Assembly: GCF_003031405.1 (NCBI RefSeq)
Contig: NZ_CP020469.1
Span: 434,001-498,000 of the forward strand
Source of the DNA: Halomonas sp. 'Soap Lake #6'
GTDB lineage: Bacteria; Pseudomonadota; Gammaproteobacteria; Pseudomonadales; Halomonadaceae
Reading direction: 5' to 3'
Length of the DNA: 64,000 nt
Shown: piece by piece, positions 53,049 through 63,802 of the stretch
How the letters are laid out: every line of letters starts with the position of its first letter
Position numbering within the stretch: the stretch's first letter is position 1
Position numbers and translations under genes: made by a program
Notes under the pieces: model-generated
Database searches by the model: none
Told to the model about the DNA's origin: nothing
Seen by the model: only the letters and a program-made list of their open reading frames with translations

Positions 53049-54400
53049 TAGGCTTCTCCTCGGAAGGTTTCCTGGATCAGTGTATCTGCTTCAGCAGCTT
53101 CTTCGCCCAAGACCATGGCAGCACGTAGCTGAGCAGCGGCACGGGCGGCGGCCTCTTCGCTACGGGCGTGAACTATGGCGAGTGGGCGCTGGCTGTCGAC
53201 GCGCTCGCCAAGCTCGACGATATCGCTAAAGCCAACACTGTGGTCAACACTGGCATCGTTACGCAGGCGGCCACCGCCTAGCTCGACCACACTCATGCCC
53301 ACTGCGCGGGTATCGATGCGCTGAACAATGCCGCTTTGCTCGGGGTACACGGCTTGAATCACCGGCGCGGTGGCCAGGTAGCTGTCCGAGCGCTCCATAA
53401 AGTCGGCGGGACCACCCAGCTCGCGCACCATACGGGCAAATACTTCGGCCGCAGCGCCGGAAGTTAGCGCCTTGTCGAGTTTGGCCAGTGCTTCTTCACG
53501 GCTTGCTACTAGTTTACCGGCAATTAGCATTTCTACTGCGAGCTCGCGGGTCACCTGCATAACTCGGCTGTTGGCACGTTCGCCACGCAGCAGCGCCAGA
53601 GTTTCAACGATTTCTACTGCATTACCGGCGCAGGGGGCCAGTGGCTGACTCATATCCGTCAGTAGGGCCGTTGTCGGTGTACCGGCCTGGGTAGCTACGT
53701 TAGCGATGCTCTTGGCGAGTTCGCGGGATTTTTCCGGTGTCGGCATAAAGGCGCCACTGCCAACTTTCACGTCCATGACCAGGGCGTCGAGGCCAGAGGC
53801 GAGCTTTTTACCCAAAATAGAAGCGGTAATCAGCGGGATAGACTCTACAGTGGCGGTGACGTCACGCACGCCGTAGATGCGTTTATCCGCTGGGGCTAGG
53901 TTGCCGGTTTGGCCGATAATTGCCACACCGGTGGATTTCACCACATCACTGAAGCGCTCTGGGGCGGGGTAGGGGTCGTAACCGGGGATCGACTCCAGTT
54001 TGTCCAGTGTGCCGCCGGTGTGGCCCAAACCGCGACCTGAAATCATCGGCACAAAGGCGCCACAGGCAGCAACCCAGGGGCCAAGCACCAGGGATACCAA
54101 ATCACCCACGCCACCGGTGGAGTGTTTATCGACAATTGGGCCAGGCAGGTTGAGGGAGTCCCACTGCATCACGTGGCCTGAGTCGCGGGTCGCGGTGGTT
54201 AGCGCTACGACTTCCTCGCGGCTCATGCCGTTGAGGAATACGGCCATAGTAAAGGCACCAATCTGCGCATCGCTGATGCGGTCGTCGGCTATGCCTTGAA
54301 CAAAGGCTTTAATCTCTTCGGCTGGCAACGGCTGGCCGTCGCGCTTTAAACGAATCAGTTCTTGTGGAAGCAGAGCGTGGTGAGAAGCGGTTGAAGACAT
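53048..54400 (-). CDS. deoA: Thymidine phosphorylase
   Basis: 450 residues. Family motifs: [51 protein letters not shown] and the phosphate-binding region [27 protein letters not shown]. It splits thymidine and deoxyuridine with phosphate to the base and deoxyribose-1-phosphate. The gene shares one base with deoC upstream and deoB downstream. Confidence 0.95.
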   Translation of the reverse strand: MSSTASHHALLPQELIRLKRDGQPLPAEEIKAFVQGIADDRISDAQIGAFTMAVFLNGMSREEVVALTTATRDSGHVMQWDSLNLPGPIVDKHSTGGVGDLVSLVLGPWVAACGAFVPMISGRGLGHTGGTLDKLESIPGYDPYPAPERFSDVVKSTGVAIIGQTGNLAPADKRIYGVRDVTATVESIPLITASILGKKLASGLDALVMDVKVGSGAFMPTPEKSRELAKSIANVATQAGTPTTALLTDMSQPLAPCAGNAVEIVETLALLRGERANSRVMQVTRELAVEMLIAGKLVASREEALAKLDKALTSGAAAEVFARMVRELGGPADFMERSDSYLATAPVIQAVYPEQSGIVQRIDTRAVGMSVVELGGGRLRNDASVDHSVGFSDIVELGERVDSQRPLAIVHARSEEAAARAAAQLRAAMVLGEEAAEADTLIQETFRGEA

Positions 54401-55203
54401 TAGTAGCCTCCGTGAGTAGTAGATTGCTTGGTGGCTTGTAGAGCGCTGCCGCTCAGCGTATTTAATAAATTGCCCAGCAGGCTAGAGGCACCAAATCTGA
54501 AGTGCTCAGGCGTTATCCACTTTGCGCCCATAATTTCAGTGGCAAGCGCTAAGTACTCGGCTGCTTCTTCAGTGGTGCGTACGCCGCCTGCGGCTTTAAA
54601 GCCAACGTCTTTGCCACTGTCCTTAATGACGTTTAGCATTATCTTGGCGGCTTCTAAGGTGGCGTTAACCGGCACTTTACCCGTTGATGTTTTAATAAAG
54701 TCGGCGCCGCCCTCAATGGCAAGCTCGCTCGCGCGTCGGATAAGCGCAGGCTCTTTGAGTTCACCAGATTCAATGATGACTTTTAATAGCGCTTGGCCGC
54801 CGCAAGCAGCTTTACACATCTCGACCAGTTCAAGGCCGGTGGCTTCATCTCCCTTCATTAGTGCGCGGTAGGGGAAAACCACGTCCACCTCATTGGCACC
54901 GGAGGCCACTGCTTCGCGGGTTTCACGGGCTGCGCCCATGATGTCTTCACCGCCATGGGGAAAGTTAGTTACAGTAGCGATCTTTACCTGTCCATCGAGC
55001 TGGTGAGCATTTAGCGCACGGGCGGCGGTGACCACAAACTGTGGATATACGCATACTGCAGCCGGGTTTCCGAAGGGGGTTTTTACCTGCTGGCACAGCG
55101 CTTCAATAACGCTGTCTGTGTCGCTTTCGTTCAGGCTGGTCAAGTCCATTAGCGCCAGTGCTTGACGGGCAGTAGAAACATGGGGAGAGGCAGTCGCGGT
55201 CAT
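54400..55203 (-). CDS. deoC: Deoxyribose-phosphate aldolase
   Basis: 267 residues. The Schiff-base lysine lies in [18 protein letters not shown] and the second active lysine in [15 protein letters not shown]. It splits 2-deoxyribose-5-phosphate to glyceraldehyde-3-phosphate and acetaldehyde, sending nucleoside sugar into glycolysis. I start at 55203; the frame extends to 55245, but the M here fits the family. nupC lies 81 bp upstream. Confidence 0.93.
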   Translation of the reverse strand: MTATASPHVSTARQALALMDLTSLNESDTDSVIEALCQQVKTPFGNPAAVCVYPQFVVTAARALNAHQLDGQVKIATVTNFPHGGEDIMGAARETREAVASGANEVDVVFPYRALMKGDEATGLELVEMCKAACGGQALLKVIIESGELKEPALIRRASELAIEGGADFIKTSTGKVPVNATLEAAKIMLNVIKDSGKDVGFKAAGGVRTTEEAAEYLALATEIMGAKWITPEHFRFGASSLLGNLLNTLSGSALQATKQSTTHGGY

Positions 55204-55284
55204 GGAGTTCTCGCAAAACAGTAAAAGACAAAACGGGCACTGCAATAACAGCAGCGCCCGTCACTTGGTATCGTGCTCGCTGCG

Positions 55285-56568
55285 TTAAGCCGTCATGCTG
55301 CTTAATGCGATAAAGAAACCAGCAATAGATGCCGACATCAGGTTAGATAGCGTACCTGCCAGCACAGCTTTGACACCAAAGCGGGCAATTTCTTTGCGGC
55401 GCGTAGGTGCAATGCTACCTAAACCGCCCAACAGAATGGCAATGGACGACAGGTTGGCAAAGCCACACAGCGCAAAGGAGAGAATTGCCATGGTATGCGG
55501 TGTCATCATCTGACCCGTGGCAGCCACTAACTGTTCCCCATCAATGTAAGGCGCAAGATTGATGTAGGCGACAAACTCGTTGACCACCAGCTTTTGGCCA
55601 ATGAATGAGCCTGCCAGCGTGGCTTCTTCCCAAGGGACGCCCAGCAAGAAAGCCAGTGGTGCAAACAGCCAGCCTAAAATCAGCTCAAGGCTGAGTGCAT
55701 CAAAGCCAAACCAGCCGCCAACACCGCCTAAAATGCCGTTAATAAGCGCGATAAGTGCAATAAATGCGAGCAGCATGGCACCCACGTTAGCGGCAAGCTT
55801 CATACCTGACGTGGCACCTGCTGCAGCTGCATCCAGCACATTGGCAGGTTTGTCTTCCTGCTCTTTAAGCTCTTCTTCTACTTTGGAAACGCTATCGCTG
55901 TCGGTCGCATCCTGAGTTTCCGGCATAATCAGCTTGGCAAATAGCAGGCCGCCCGGTGCAGCCATAAATGATGCTGCGACCAAGTATTCCATTGGAATAC
56001 CCAGCGCCGCGTAACCCGCCAGTACAGAACCCGCGACAGACGCGAGGCCACCACACATTACCGCAAACAGCTGGGAGGGCGTCATGCGGGCAATAAATGG
56101 CCGCACCACTAGGGGGGCTTCGGTTTGACCAACAAAGATATTCGCCGTGGCAGAAAGTGACTCGGTACGCGAGGTGCCCAAGGCTTTTTGCAGTGCACCA
56201 CCCAAAATCCGGATGACCCATTGCATAATGCCGAGGTAGTACAACACTGCGATAAGCGATGAGAAGAAGATAATGACTGGTAGCACTTTAATGGCGAAAA
56301 CAAAGCCAACATTATCGACATCGGCTAAGCCACCGAAGAGAAAACCAATACCATCGTTTGCGTAGACCAATACTTGGCTAACACCGGACGAGATGGCTTG
56401 TAGCACCGCTTGGCCAAACGGTACATAGAGGACAAATGCACCGATACCTGCCTGGATGGCAAATGCGCCCAGCACGGTACGCAGCCGTATCGACTTGCGG
56501 TCATAGGAGAAGATGAGGGCTATGGACACCAGTGTGACCATACCTACCAAGCTCATAAGGAGTGTCAT
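55285..56568 (-). CDS. nupC: Concentrative nucleoside transporter
   Basis: 427 residues with about ten hydrophobic segments. CNT motifs: [64 protein letters not shown] and, near the end, [27 protein letters not shown]. It imports nucleosides by cation symport across the inner membrane, downstream of the Tsx pore. It lies 36 bp after tsx. Confidence 0.93.
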   Translation of the reverse strand: MTLLMSLVGMVTLVSIALIFSYDRKSIRLRTVLGAFAIQAGIGAFVLYVPFGQAVLQAISSGVSQVLVYANDGIGFLFGGLADVDNVGFVFAIKVLPVIIFFSSLIAVLYYLGIMQWVIRILGGALQKALGTSRTESLSATANIFVGQTEAPLVVRPFIARMTPSQLFAVMCGGLASVAGSVLAGYAALGIPMEYLVAASFMAAPGGLLFAKLIMPETQDATDSDSVSKVEEELKEQEDKPANVLDAAAAGATSGMKLAANVGAMLLAFIALIALINGILGGVGGWFGFDALSLELILGWLFAPLAFLLGVPWEEATLAGSFIGQKLVVNEFVAYINLAPYIDGEQLVAATGQMMTPHTMAILSFALCGFANLSSIAILLGGLGSIAPTRRKEIARFGVKAVLAGTLSNLMSASIAGFFIALSSMTA

Positions 56569-56604
56569 AGGGAGATCCTTCGAGTTCGCTAAAGAGTAAC
56601 TCGT

Positions 56605-57447
56605 TTATAGTAGGTTGAGCTTGATGGAGTAAATCATCGCGTTTTGGTAAGCGTCCGGAGTACCCAGCTTATTCTCCGAGTAGCGGTACTGCACACCTGT
56701 GGTAATCAGGTCTGAAGGGTGCCACCACAGACTCAGCGCACCGTTGGTACCAACGCTGCCAGCTGTGCCGTTCACATAGTTCTGTGATAGGTAATCGCTG
56801 TCGCGTCCGAAGGTTTGCTCGTGCCAATTGGTTATGCTGAAGTTTTGGTCAAACGCCGCAAAGTCGTAGCCTGCTACCCAGCCTGCCATGTAGCCGTTCA
56901 TACCGGTGTAGCCGTCGCTTTGTACCCGTGCAGCACCGATAAACGGTTTGAACCACAGCCCGTTTGCGAAGGTGGTGCGATAGCCTAAGCCCAAAATCTG
57001 ATCTTGTTCCCGGGCGTTAAAACCGTAATCGCGGAAATCATAGACATGGGCATAAAGCGATAGCGGGCTGTCACCCAGGTAAATATGTGAGGTGATTTTG
57101 CCCGCTGTACGGAAGTTATCTTTACCGCCGCTGGATTCATCAAACTGGTTGTTGGTCGGGTTTTCGAAGTCGAAGAAGCCGTAAAATTCGCCCCAGCTAT
57201 AGCCAACGCCACCTTCGATTTCAACAAATGTGAAGTCACTTTTCGCGGCGTTATTCGCGGTGCGTGCTTCGGTTCCTCTGGACCAGTCCAGGTAGTTCAG
57301 CGATACGTTAGCGAATGACCAAATCGGTGTCATTGGGGTATTCGCCGGCTCGTTAGCTAGCGCAGGTGTTGCAAAGGTAGCCCCTGCCAGTAAAACGCCA
57401 GCGCCAAGCGAGACGAAGGGGGAGCGAGTGTGAGTTAGAGCAATCAT
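56605..57447 (-). CDS. tsx: Outer membrane nucleoside channel, Tsx family
   Basis: 280 residues. Signal peptide (about residues 1-31, ending ATPALA) followed by a beta-barrel pattern with alternating residues and the final aromatic-poor SIKLNLL end. The opening WSFANVSLNYLDWSRGTEA fits Tsx/OmpK proteins, which pass nucleosides across the outer membrane. First gene of the operon, with the tandem DeoR-like operators about 75 bp upstream. Confidence 0.85.
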   Translation of the reverse strand: MIALTHTRSPFVSLGAGVLLAGATFATPALANEPANTPMTPIWSFANVSLNYLDWSRGTEARTANNAAKSDFTFVEIEGGVGYSWGEFYGFFDFENPTNNQFDESSGGKDNFRTAGKITSHIYLGDSPLSLYAHVYDFRDYGFNAREQDQILGLGYRTTFANGLWFKPFIGAARVQSDGYTGMNGYMAGWVAGYDFAAFDQNFSITNWHEQTFGRDSDYLSQNYVNGTAGSVGTNGALSLWWHPSDLITTGVQYRYSENKLGTPDAYQNAMIYSIKLNLL

Positions 57448-57523
57448 GAAAGCCTCAACAAGGTTGTCACGGCGCCAGTATGAGTGGCGTTCCGAAGTTG
57501 TGGGTCGTGCGGGCTAGCGTTAA

Positions 57524-57560
57524 TGTTAAAATTATAACATTCAGTGTTATTTTTTTAACG
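57524..57560. promoter_or_regulatory. Tandem DeoR-type operators
   Basis: TGTTAAAATTATAACA (57524-57539) differs from the E. coli DeoR operator TGTTAGAATTCTAACA at two positions. A second copy, TGTTATTTTTTTAACG (57545-57560), keeps the outer TGTTA/TAAC halves. Their centres are 21 bp apart. They lie between tsx (divergent start 57447) and deoR (57727), nearer tsx, so both operon and regulator may be controlled. Confidence 0.75.
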
Positions 57561-57726
57561 TTGATTTGCAAGCAATGTCACATCAACGCTTTCTTTGTGT
57601 GATATACCGCGCATGGCAGCGAACAATATTGCGATGCAGTGGTAATACAGCGGCGGCTGACTCAACATAGGCGGTAGCTCTACCGCGAATGTCGATAACA
57701 ACATGAATGATAAGGAGATGCTTGCT

Positions 57727-58494
57727 ATGAATGACCGGAGTGCACAGCGTCTGGCGATGCTGCAAGAAGCGCTTGCCAGCGGAGGAACCTTGCACCTACG
57801 GGATGCTGCCGAGCTGTGCGGTGTGTCTGAAATGACCATTCGGCGAGATCTCTCTACACAACCATCTCCAATTAGCCTGCTAGGCGGACGCCTGGTAATG
57901 GCGAGTTATCCTGGCGTAACTCCGGTATATGATCTTACCGAGCAACAGGCTAGCCATTACCAAGTGAAGCACCGCTTATGCCAGCGTGCCGCCCGCTTTA
58001 TAGAGGAGGGCGACACACTTTTTATCGACTGTGGTTCAACATTGATCCCGCTGCTGGGACAACTGAGCCATTTTCGCGAGCTTACCGTTGTCACTTATGC
58101 GCTTAACGTCGCTAATTCTGTGGCTGCGCTGCCTAATGTACGGTTGGTGCTGTTGGGTGGACTATTTCATTCCTCATCGCAATCCTTTGGTAGCGATGGG
58201 ATGCGGGCATCCATCGAGCGCTTGGGTATCAACAAAGCGTTAATTTCCGCCGCAGGTGTTGATTGTGAGCGTGGTGTAAGTTGTTTTCACTTCCATGAAG
58301 TGGCGCCTAAACAAGCCGCGATTGCCACTGCTATGCAGCGCTTGCTGATTGTCGATGCCAGCAAGTTTGGGTTAGTGCGCCCAGCCTATTTTGCCTCGTT
58401 GTCTGATTTCGATATTGTTGTGACCGACGATGAGCGCGCGCCTGAATTGTTAAACCGCCACCTGCAGACATCGCTCAGCGTAACGGTTGCTTAG
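57727..58494 (+). CDS. deoR: DeoR-family transcriptional regulator
   Basis: 255 residues. N-terminal helix-turn-helix (LHLRDAAELCGVSEMTIRRDLS) and C-terminal sugar-phosphate-binding domain (LFIDCGSTLIPLL and VALLGGLFHSSSQSFG-type sequence). In E. coli DeoR is released by deoxyribose-5-phosphate. It is divergent from the deo operon, so local repression is the clear prediction. ATG at 57727 has AAGGAG upstream; an earlier in-frame ATG at 57703 lacks one. Confidence 0.9.
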   Translation: MNDRSAQRLAMLQEALASGGTLHLRDAAELCGVSEMTIRRDLSTQPSPISLLGGRLVMASYPGVTPVYDLTEQQASHYQVKHRLCQRAARFIEEGDTLFIDCGSTLIPLLGQLSHFRELTVVTYALNVANSVAALPNVRLVLLGGLFHSSSQSFGSDGMRASIERLGINKALISAAGVDCERGVSCFHFHEVAPKQAAIATAMQRLLIVDASKFGLVRPAYFASLSDFDIVVTDDERAPELLNRHLQTSLSVTVA

Positions 58495-58836
58495 CATATC
58501 TTTGAGTGTTCTGGGTGCGGCAAAGCGTCTCTTTCTGATTGACTCAGATCAATAGAAAATACTTTAGTCTTAGTTTATGCACGTATCGTGCTGGCTATGG
58601 CTCGCTACCAACCCCATCCGGTAGCGCATATTTTTCCCGGAGCAACGCACACACACTGTTTTGGGAAAAGTATGGGGTATTAGTTAGCGTGCTATTTAGG
58701 TTGCTATTTAGCAGGCTTGTTATTTGGCTAGTTTGTTGACGATACAGTTGGCTGGGTAGCTGTCTTAGTAACTGTCTTAGTTAGTAACTGCCTTAGTAGC
58801 ACGCTATTTTGGACCACTCTCTGACGAGATCACACC
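58495..58836 (+). promoter_or_regulatory. cyo promoter region with FNR/ANR box
   Basis: 342 bp between deoR and cyoA. TTGAC-tcag-ATCAA (58539-58552) matches the FNR/ANR consensus TTGAT-N4-ATCAA at 9 of 10 positions and overlaps a possible -35. A hairpin CGCTACC/GGTAGCG (58603-58626) followed by CATATTTTT could be an attenuator. Two sets of 12-bp repeats (58691-58714 and 58757-58796) fill the rest. Confidence 0.6.
58691..58796. repeat. Two sets of 12-bp tandem repeats before cyoA
   Basis: TGCTATTTAGGT/CA twice at 58691-58714, and TAGCTGTCTTAG, TAACTGTCTTAG, TAACTGCCTTAG at 58757-58796 with one TTAG in between. Confidence 0.75.
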
Positions 58837-59880
58837 ATGCAACGACATACCCTCTGGCGCAGGCGAGGCACTCTTGTGCTCGTCGTATTGTGCCTGTTGT
58901 TAACGGGCTGCAGTTCTGCATTGCTGGATCCTAAGGGGCAGATTGGCGTTGAGCAGCGCTCGCTAATCCTGACCTCGTTTGGGCTGATGCTGATTGTGGT
59001 TATTCCCGTGATTGCCATGACGCTACTGTTCGGTTGGCGCTATCGGCGCAGTAATAGCGTGGCTAAGTATCTGCCTGACTGGGCCCACTCCAATGTGATT
59101 GAGGCTGTCGTCTGGATCGTGCCTTGCGCGATTATCGCTGTTCTTGCGCTGTTAACCTGGCAAACCTCCCATAGTCTGGATCCCCACAAGTCTATCGAAA
59201 GCGATACTGCTCCGATGGAAATCCAGGTGGTGGCACTAGATTGGAAATGGCTGTTTATCTACCCCGAGCAGGGCATTGCCAGTGTCAATGAACTGGCCTT
59301 TCCGGTGGATACGCCAGTGCGCTTCCGGGTCAGCTCCGGCTCGGTTATGAACGCCTTTTTTATTCCCCATCTCGGTAGCCAGATCTATGCCATGGCGGGC
59401 ATGGATAATGATGTCCACCTGATTGCGGATGAAGTTGGCGTTTACCCTGGCCGCTCCACCAATTATAGCGGAGCAGGCTTCTCGGGAATGACGTTCGATG
59501 CTCGCGTGACCACCCCCGCTGAATTTGATGAGTGGGTTGCAAGCGTGCGGGCTTCCGGCGAAACCCTGACTTACCCCGACAGCTATAGCGATTTAGCTAA
59601 GCCGAGCGAATATCACCCGGTGGAGTACTTCTCTGCGGTATCACCTGAATTATATGAGTCGATTCTGACGAGCTTCCACACCGGAGGTGTCGGTCATGGA
59701 GGTCATGGTGGCCACAGCGAAGTCATGGGCGATGTTCACGACAGCCATGGTGAGTCTGGCGAGCTAGAAAACGCGAGCGCTAACCATCATCAGGCCGCTT
59801 TCGGCCACGTTACCAATCAACATGCCAGTGAGGATCATGCCATGAATGGCCATCCCACAAGCGTTGAAGCGGGGGGTTAA
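58837..59880 (+). CDS. cyoA: Cytochrome bo3 ubiquinol oxidase subunit II with His-rich tail
   Basis: 347 residues. Lipoprotein signal ending LLTGC (Cys25), two membrane segments, then the periplasmic cupredoxin-like domain ([26 protein letters not shown], then [19 protein letters not shown]). Residues typical of the CuA site are absent, as expected for a quinol oxidase. The last 67 residues are unusual: about 12 histidines among Gly, Ser and acidic residues. The E. coli protein has a C-terminal extension but not this composition. First gene of cyoABCDE. Confidence 0.92.
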   Translation: MQRHTLWRRRGTLVLVVLCLLLTGCSSALLDPKGQIGVEQRSLILTSFGLMLIVVIPVIAMTLLFGWRYRRSNSVAKYLPDWAHSNVIEAVVWIVPCAIIAVLALLTWQTSHSLDPHKSIESDTAPMEIQVVALDWKWLFIYPEQGIASVNELAFPVDTPVRFRVSSGSVMNAFFIPHLGSQIYAMAGMDNDVHLIADEVGVYPGRSTNYSGAGFSGMTFDARVTTPAEFDEWVASVRASGETLTYPDSYSDLAKPSEYHPVEYFSAVSPELYESILTSFHTGGVGHGGHGGHSEVMGDVHDSHGESGELENASANHHQAAFGHVTNQHASEDHAMNGHPTSVEAGG

Positions 59881-59882
59881 GC

Positions 59883-61907
59883 ATGTTTGGAAAACTGACG
59901 TTAGAGTCGATTCCGTATCACGAACCGATCATTATGATTGTAGCGGCCTTTATGGCCATTGGTGGTGTCGCGTTATTAGGCGCGTTAACGTACTACCGTA
60001 AGTGGGGCTGGCTGTGGAACGAGTGGTTTACCTCCGTTGACCACAAAAAGCTCGGCATTATGTACTTTGTGGTGGCGCTGGTCATGCTGCTGCGTGGCTT
60101 TGCAGATGCCATTATGATGCGTACTCAACTGGCCATGGCGGCTGGTGGAGCCGCAGGTTACCTCCCTCCTGAACACTATGACCAGATCTTCACTGCCCAC
60201 GGCGTGATCATGATCTTCTTTGTCGCGATGCCGATGGTCATTGGGCTAATGAATCTCGTAGTGCCGCTGCAGATTGGCGCACGCGATGTTGCCTTTCCTT
60301 TCTTGAATAATCTGAGTTTTTGGCTGTTCGCTGTTTCGGCGATTCTGGTCAATATTTCCCTCGTCGTGGGGGAGTTTGCCAAAACCGGCTGGCTCGCTTA
60401 CGCGCCTCTTTCGGGGATAGAGTTTAGTCCAGGGGTGGGGGTCGATTACTGGATATGGGCGTTACAGATATCGGGGATAGGCACGACGCTTACGGGGATT
60501 AACTTCTTCGTCACGATTCTGAAAATGCGCACCAAAGGCATGACGATGTTCCGCATGCCGATCTTTACCTGGACATCGCTGTGCGCCAACGTGCTGATTA
60601 TCGCTTCTTTCCCGATTTTGACGGCGACGGTCGCGCTACTGACGCTGGATCGTTACTTCGGTATGCACTTCTTCACTAATGATTTTGGCGGCAACATGAT
60701 GATGTACGTCAACCTCATTTGGGCCTGGGGACACCCGGAAGTGTACATTCTGATCCTGCCGGCGTTTGGGGTGTTCTCTGAAGTTATCGCGACCTTCGCC
60801 CGTAAGCGTTTGTTTGGTTATAAAACTATGGTTTGGGCCACAGTGGCGATCACGTTGTTGTCGTTTATCGTCTGGCTGCACCACTTTTTCACCATGGGGG
60901 CGGGTGCCAACGTCAACGCCTTCTTCGGCATCATGACGATGATTATCGCCATTCCTACTGGTGTGAAAGTCTTCAACTGGCTGTTCACTATGTTCCGCGG
61001 CAGCCTGGAATTAACCTCACCGGTACTTTGGACACTAGGTTTTATTATCACTTTTACTTTGGGCGGTATGACCGGGGTAATGCTGGCAGTGCCTGCCGCC
61101 AACTTTGTACTGCATAACAGCCTGTTCGTGATTGCCCACTTCCACAACGTGATTATTGGCGGTGTGGTATTCGGCATGATGGCCGGATTGACTTACTGGT
61201 TCCCCAAGGCGTTTGGCTTCACGCTGAGTGAAAAGTGGGGAAAACGCTCGTTCTGGTGCTGGTTTATCGGCTTCTATGTGGCCTTTATGCCGCTTTACGT
61301 GCTGAGCTTCTTCGGTGCCGTGCGCCGTATGCAGTCTTATAGCAATCCTGAATGGCAGCCCTGGATGATCCTAGCCTGGGTAGGCGCGGTAATTATCATG
61401 CTGGGTATTGCCTGCACCATCATCCAGTTCTGGGTGAGTATTCGTGATCGTAAGCAAAACGCTGATGTGACCGGTGACCCATGGGATGGCCGTACTTTGG
61501 AGTGGTCAACCTCTTCTCCTGCACCATTCTACAACTTTGCGCGGTTGCCCGAAGTAGGGGATATCGACAGTTTCTGGTCGCAAAAACAGCGCAGCAACGA
61601 GCAGCTGAGTGAAGCACCTTATACCGATATTCATATGCCCCGTAATACCGTGGCCGGGCCGGTGATTAGCCTGTTTGCCCTGGTACTGGGTTTTGCGTTG
61701 GTGTGGCATATCTGGTGGTTAGCTGCCGTCGGTGCGCTTGGCGTAGTTGTTAGCTTCCTGGCGCGTGTTTTCAACGATGATATCGACTACTACGTTCCCG
61801 CCGCGGAAGTAGCGCGGATTGAGCGTGAGCATCAACAGCGCAAGATGACGCTTACAACTGAGCATACCGAACGTCAGCAGCAAGACTATGTGGAGGCACG
61901 AGCGTAA
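59883..61907 (+). CDS. cyoB: Cytochrome bo3 ubiquinol oxidase subunit I
   Basis: 674 residues, about fifteen membrane segments. Heme and CuB ligand regions are seen: [16 protein letters not shown] (low-spin heme His), [22 protein letters not shown] (CuB His and cross-linked Tyr), [11 protein letters not shown] (CuB His pair) and [13 protein letters not shown] (heme His pair). It reduces oxygen to water and pumps protons. GGGGGG precedes the ATG; cyoC shares one base with its stop codon (TAATG). Confidence 0.95.
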   Translation: MFGKLTLESIPYHEPIIMIVAAFMAIGGVALLGALTYYRKWGWLWNEWFTSVDHKKLGIMYFVVALVMLLRGFADAIMMRTQLAMAAGGAAGYLPPEHYDQIFTAHGVIMIFFVAMPMVIGLMNLVVPLQIGARDVAFPFLNNLSFWLFAVSAILVNISLVVGEFAKTGWLAYAPLSGIEFSPGVGVDYWIWALQISGIGTTLTGINFFVTILKMRTKGMTMFRMPIFTWTSLCANVLIIASFPILTATVALLTLDRYFGMHFFTNDFGGNMMMYVNLIWAWGHPEVYILILPAFGVFSEVIATFARKRLFGYKTMVWATVAITLLSFIVWLHHFFTMGAGANVNAFFGIMTMIIAIPTGVKVFNWLFTMFRGSLELTSPVLWTLGFIITFTLGGMTGVMLAVPAANFVLHNSLFVIAHFHNVIIGGVVFGMMAGLTYWFPKAFGFTLSEKWGKRSFWCWFIGFYVAFMPLYVLSFFGAVRRMQSYSNPEWQPWMILAWVGAVIIMLGIACTIIQFWVSIRDRKQNADVTGDPWDGRTLEWSTSSPAPFYNFARLPEVGDIDSFWSQKQRSNEQLSEAPYTDIHMPRNTVAGPVISLFALVLGFALVWHIWWLAAVGALGVVVSFLARVFNDDIDYYVPAAEVARIEREHQQRKMTLTTEHTERQQQDYVEARA

Positions 61908-62518
61908 TGGCTACCGATACCCTACACCATGGCGCAGTGGCCGAGCCCCATGAGCACCATGATGCCGCAGGCACTAAAGTATTTGGCTTTTGGGTATACC
62001 TAATGAGTGACTTGGTGATCTTCGGATCACTGTTTGCCACTTACGCCGTGCTGATGAAAGGCACGGCGGGTGGTCCTACGGCGGCGGATATTTTTGAGCT
62101 GCCCTTTGTACTGGTGGAAACCTTTTTACTGCTAGTGAGCAGCTTCACCTTTGGTATGGGTGTGCTGGCGATGAATGCCAATCGCCTCAACCAGGTTAAG
62201 GCGTGGTTAGCCATCACATTTGTGCTGGGTGCGGCCTTTGTGGGTATGGAAGTCTATGAGTTTCAGCACCTTATCCATCAAGGATATGGGCCGGATCGCA
62301 GTGCCTTCCTGTCATCTTTCTTCACCTTGGTGGGGACTCATGGCCTGCACGTTACCTTCGGTTTGATCTGGATTTTGGTGATGCTGGTTCAGCTATCCAC
62401 CAAAGGGTTGAACGATATGACCCGGCCAAGAATCCTGTGCTTGAGCCTGTTCTGGCACTTCCTCGATATTGTCTGGATCTGTGTCTTCTCGTTTGTTTAT
62501 TTGATGGGGGTGCTGTGA
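61907..62518 (+). CDS. cyoC: Cytochrome bo3 ubiquinol oxidase subunit III
   Basis: 203 residues, five membrane segments. Family motifs: [24 protein letters not shown] near the start and [21 protein letters not shown]. It begins on the last base of the cyoB stop. The N-terminus has a His-rich stretch ([13 protein letters not shown]), like the CyoA tail. Confidence 0.93.
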   Translation: MATDTLHHGAVAEPHEHHDAAGTKVFGFWVYLMSDLVIFGSLFATYAVLMKGTAGGPTAADIFELPFVLVETFLLLVSSFTFGMGVLAMNANRLNQVKAWLAITFVLGAAFVGMEVYEFQHLIHQGYGPDRSAFLSSFFTLVGTHGLHVTFGLIWILVMLVQLSTKGLNDMTRPRILCLSLFWHFLDIVWICVFSFVYLMGVL

Positions 62519-62519
62519 G

Positions 62520-62849
62520 ATGAGCCATTCTTCATCCAGTTCAACGACTTCCCACGGTAGCGTTAAATCGTATGTGACTGGGCTTCTGCTATCTTTAGTG
62601 CTAACCGTGATTCCATTTGCGGTCGTTATGAGCGGTGCGCTAGGCACCGGCACGACGGTGGTCGTTATCGCTGTAACAGCCGTGCTGCAGATTCTGGTTC
62701 AGCTGGTCATGTTTATGCATATGAACACCAAAGCCGACGAAGGGTGGAATGTGATGTCTTTCGCTTTCACGCTGACGATACTTGTCTTGGTAGTAGGGGG
62801 CTCTTTATGGATCATGCAGCATCTGCATCTCAACATGATGATCGGCTAA
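62520..62849 (+). CDS. cyoD: Cytochrome bo3 ubiquinol oxidase subunit IV
   Basis: 109 residues, three membrane segments, the normal CyoD size. The opening SSSTTSHGSVKSYVTGLLLSLVLTVIPF and the middle QLVMFMHMN fit the family. It starts 1 bp after cyoC, and the following cyoE start lies inside it. Confidence 0.9.
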   Translation: MSHSSSSSTTSHGSVKSYVTGLLLSLVLTVIPFAVVMSGALGTGTTVVVIAVTAVLQILVQLVMFMHMNTKADEGWNVMSFAFTLTILVLVVGGSLWIMQHLHLNMMIG

Positions 62850-63730
62850 CGGCGGCGCCTAGCCGTTGGCGTGACCTGCTTGCGCTGACAAAGCCGGGGA
62901 TTATTGGCGGCAACCTGATTGCCACCATAGGGGGGTATTTTTTAGCCGCCCAAGGTGCCTTTGATTGGGTCACTTTTGTGTCGGTCATGGTGGGCATTGC
63001 ACTGGTTATTGCCTCAGGTTGTGCGTGCAACAATGTCATTGACCGAGATATTGATGCCCTGATGGCGCGTACGCGCCATCGTCCCTTGGCTAAAGGTCGT
63101 ATCTCTATCAAGCAGGCGCTGGGCGTTGCAGCCTTGCTTGGCGTCGCGGGTGTGGTGTGTTTGGCGTTGGGTACTAATGGCTTGGCTGTTGCGCTGGCGG
63201 TGATCGGATGGGGCGTGTATGTCGGGGTGTATAGCCTCTATATGAAGCGCAACTCCGAGTATGGCACTCTCGTAGGCAGCCTTTCTGGGGCGATGCCGCC
63301 AGTTGTTGGTTACTGTGCGGTGACTGGGCAGTTTGATAGCGGTGCCTTTATGCTGCTGGTGATTTTCTGCCTGTGGCAGATGCCGCATTCGTATGCCATT
63401 GCGATTTTCCGCTATGCGGATTATCGCCGGGCATCGATTCCTGTGCTGCCGGTAGTGCATGGTATTAAACGGGCAAAACACCACATTCTGGGTTATATCG
63501 TGGCGTTCATTCCCGCGTCGCTCGCCTTGGTGCTAGCCAGTCAAGCGGGAACGGGCTATCTCTGTGTTGCATTAGCAATGGGAGGCTACTGGCTTTACCT
63601 GGCATTATGCGGCTTTCGATTGGGCGATGACGTACGTTGGGCCAAAAAGGTGTTTGGCGTATCGATTCTGACCATTACCGCGATGAGTTTAGTGATGGTG
63701 CTGGAAGCCATGGTGCCGATGTGGGCGTGA
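62807..63730 (+). CDS. cyoE: Protoheme IX farnesyltransferase
   Basis: 307 residues, about nine membrane segments. The prenyltransferase aspartate motifs are NNVIDRDIDALMARTRHRPL and, later, WQMPHSYAIAIFRYADYRRAS. It adds a farnesyl group to heme b to give heme o for CyoB. The ATG at 62807 (with AGGGGG upstream) overlaps cyoD by 43 bp; the frame extends to 62744 but with a non-family N-terminus. A strong terminator follows. Confidence 0.93.
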   Translation: MDHAASASQHDDRLTAAPSRWRDLLALTKPGIIGGNLIATIGGYFLAAQGAFDWVTFVSVMVGIALVIASGCACNNVIDRDIDALMARTRHRPLAKGRISIKQALGVAALLGVAGVVCLALGTNGLAVALAVIGWGVYVGVYSLYMKRNSEYGTLVGSLSGAMPPVVGYCAVTGQFDSGAFMLLVIFCLWQMPHSYAIAIFRYADYRRASIPVLPVVHGIKRAKHHILGYIVAFIPASLALVLASQAGTGYLCVALAMGGYWLYLALCGFRLGDDVRWAKKVFGVSILTITAMSLVMVLEAMVPMWA

Positions 63731-63760
63731 TTAATAACCCCTGAAAGCAGTAACGCGCTA

Positions 63761-63798
63761 AAAACCGCCCCTGGTGTTTAACTGCCAGGGGCGGTTTT
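63761..63798 (+). terminator. Terminator after cyoE
   Basis: AAAACCGCCCCTGG-tgtttaactg-CCAGGGGCGGTTTT is a perfect 14-bp stem, followed by GGTTTT. Confidence 0.92.
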
Positions 63799-63802
63799 GG
63801 TT

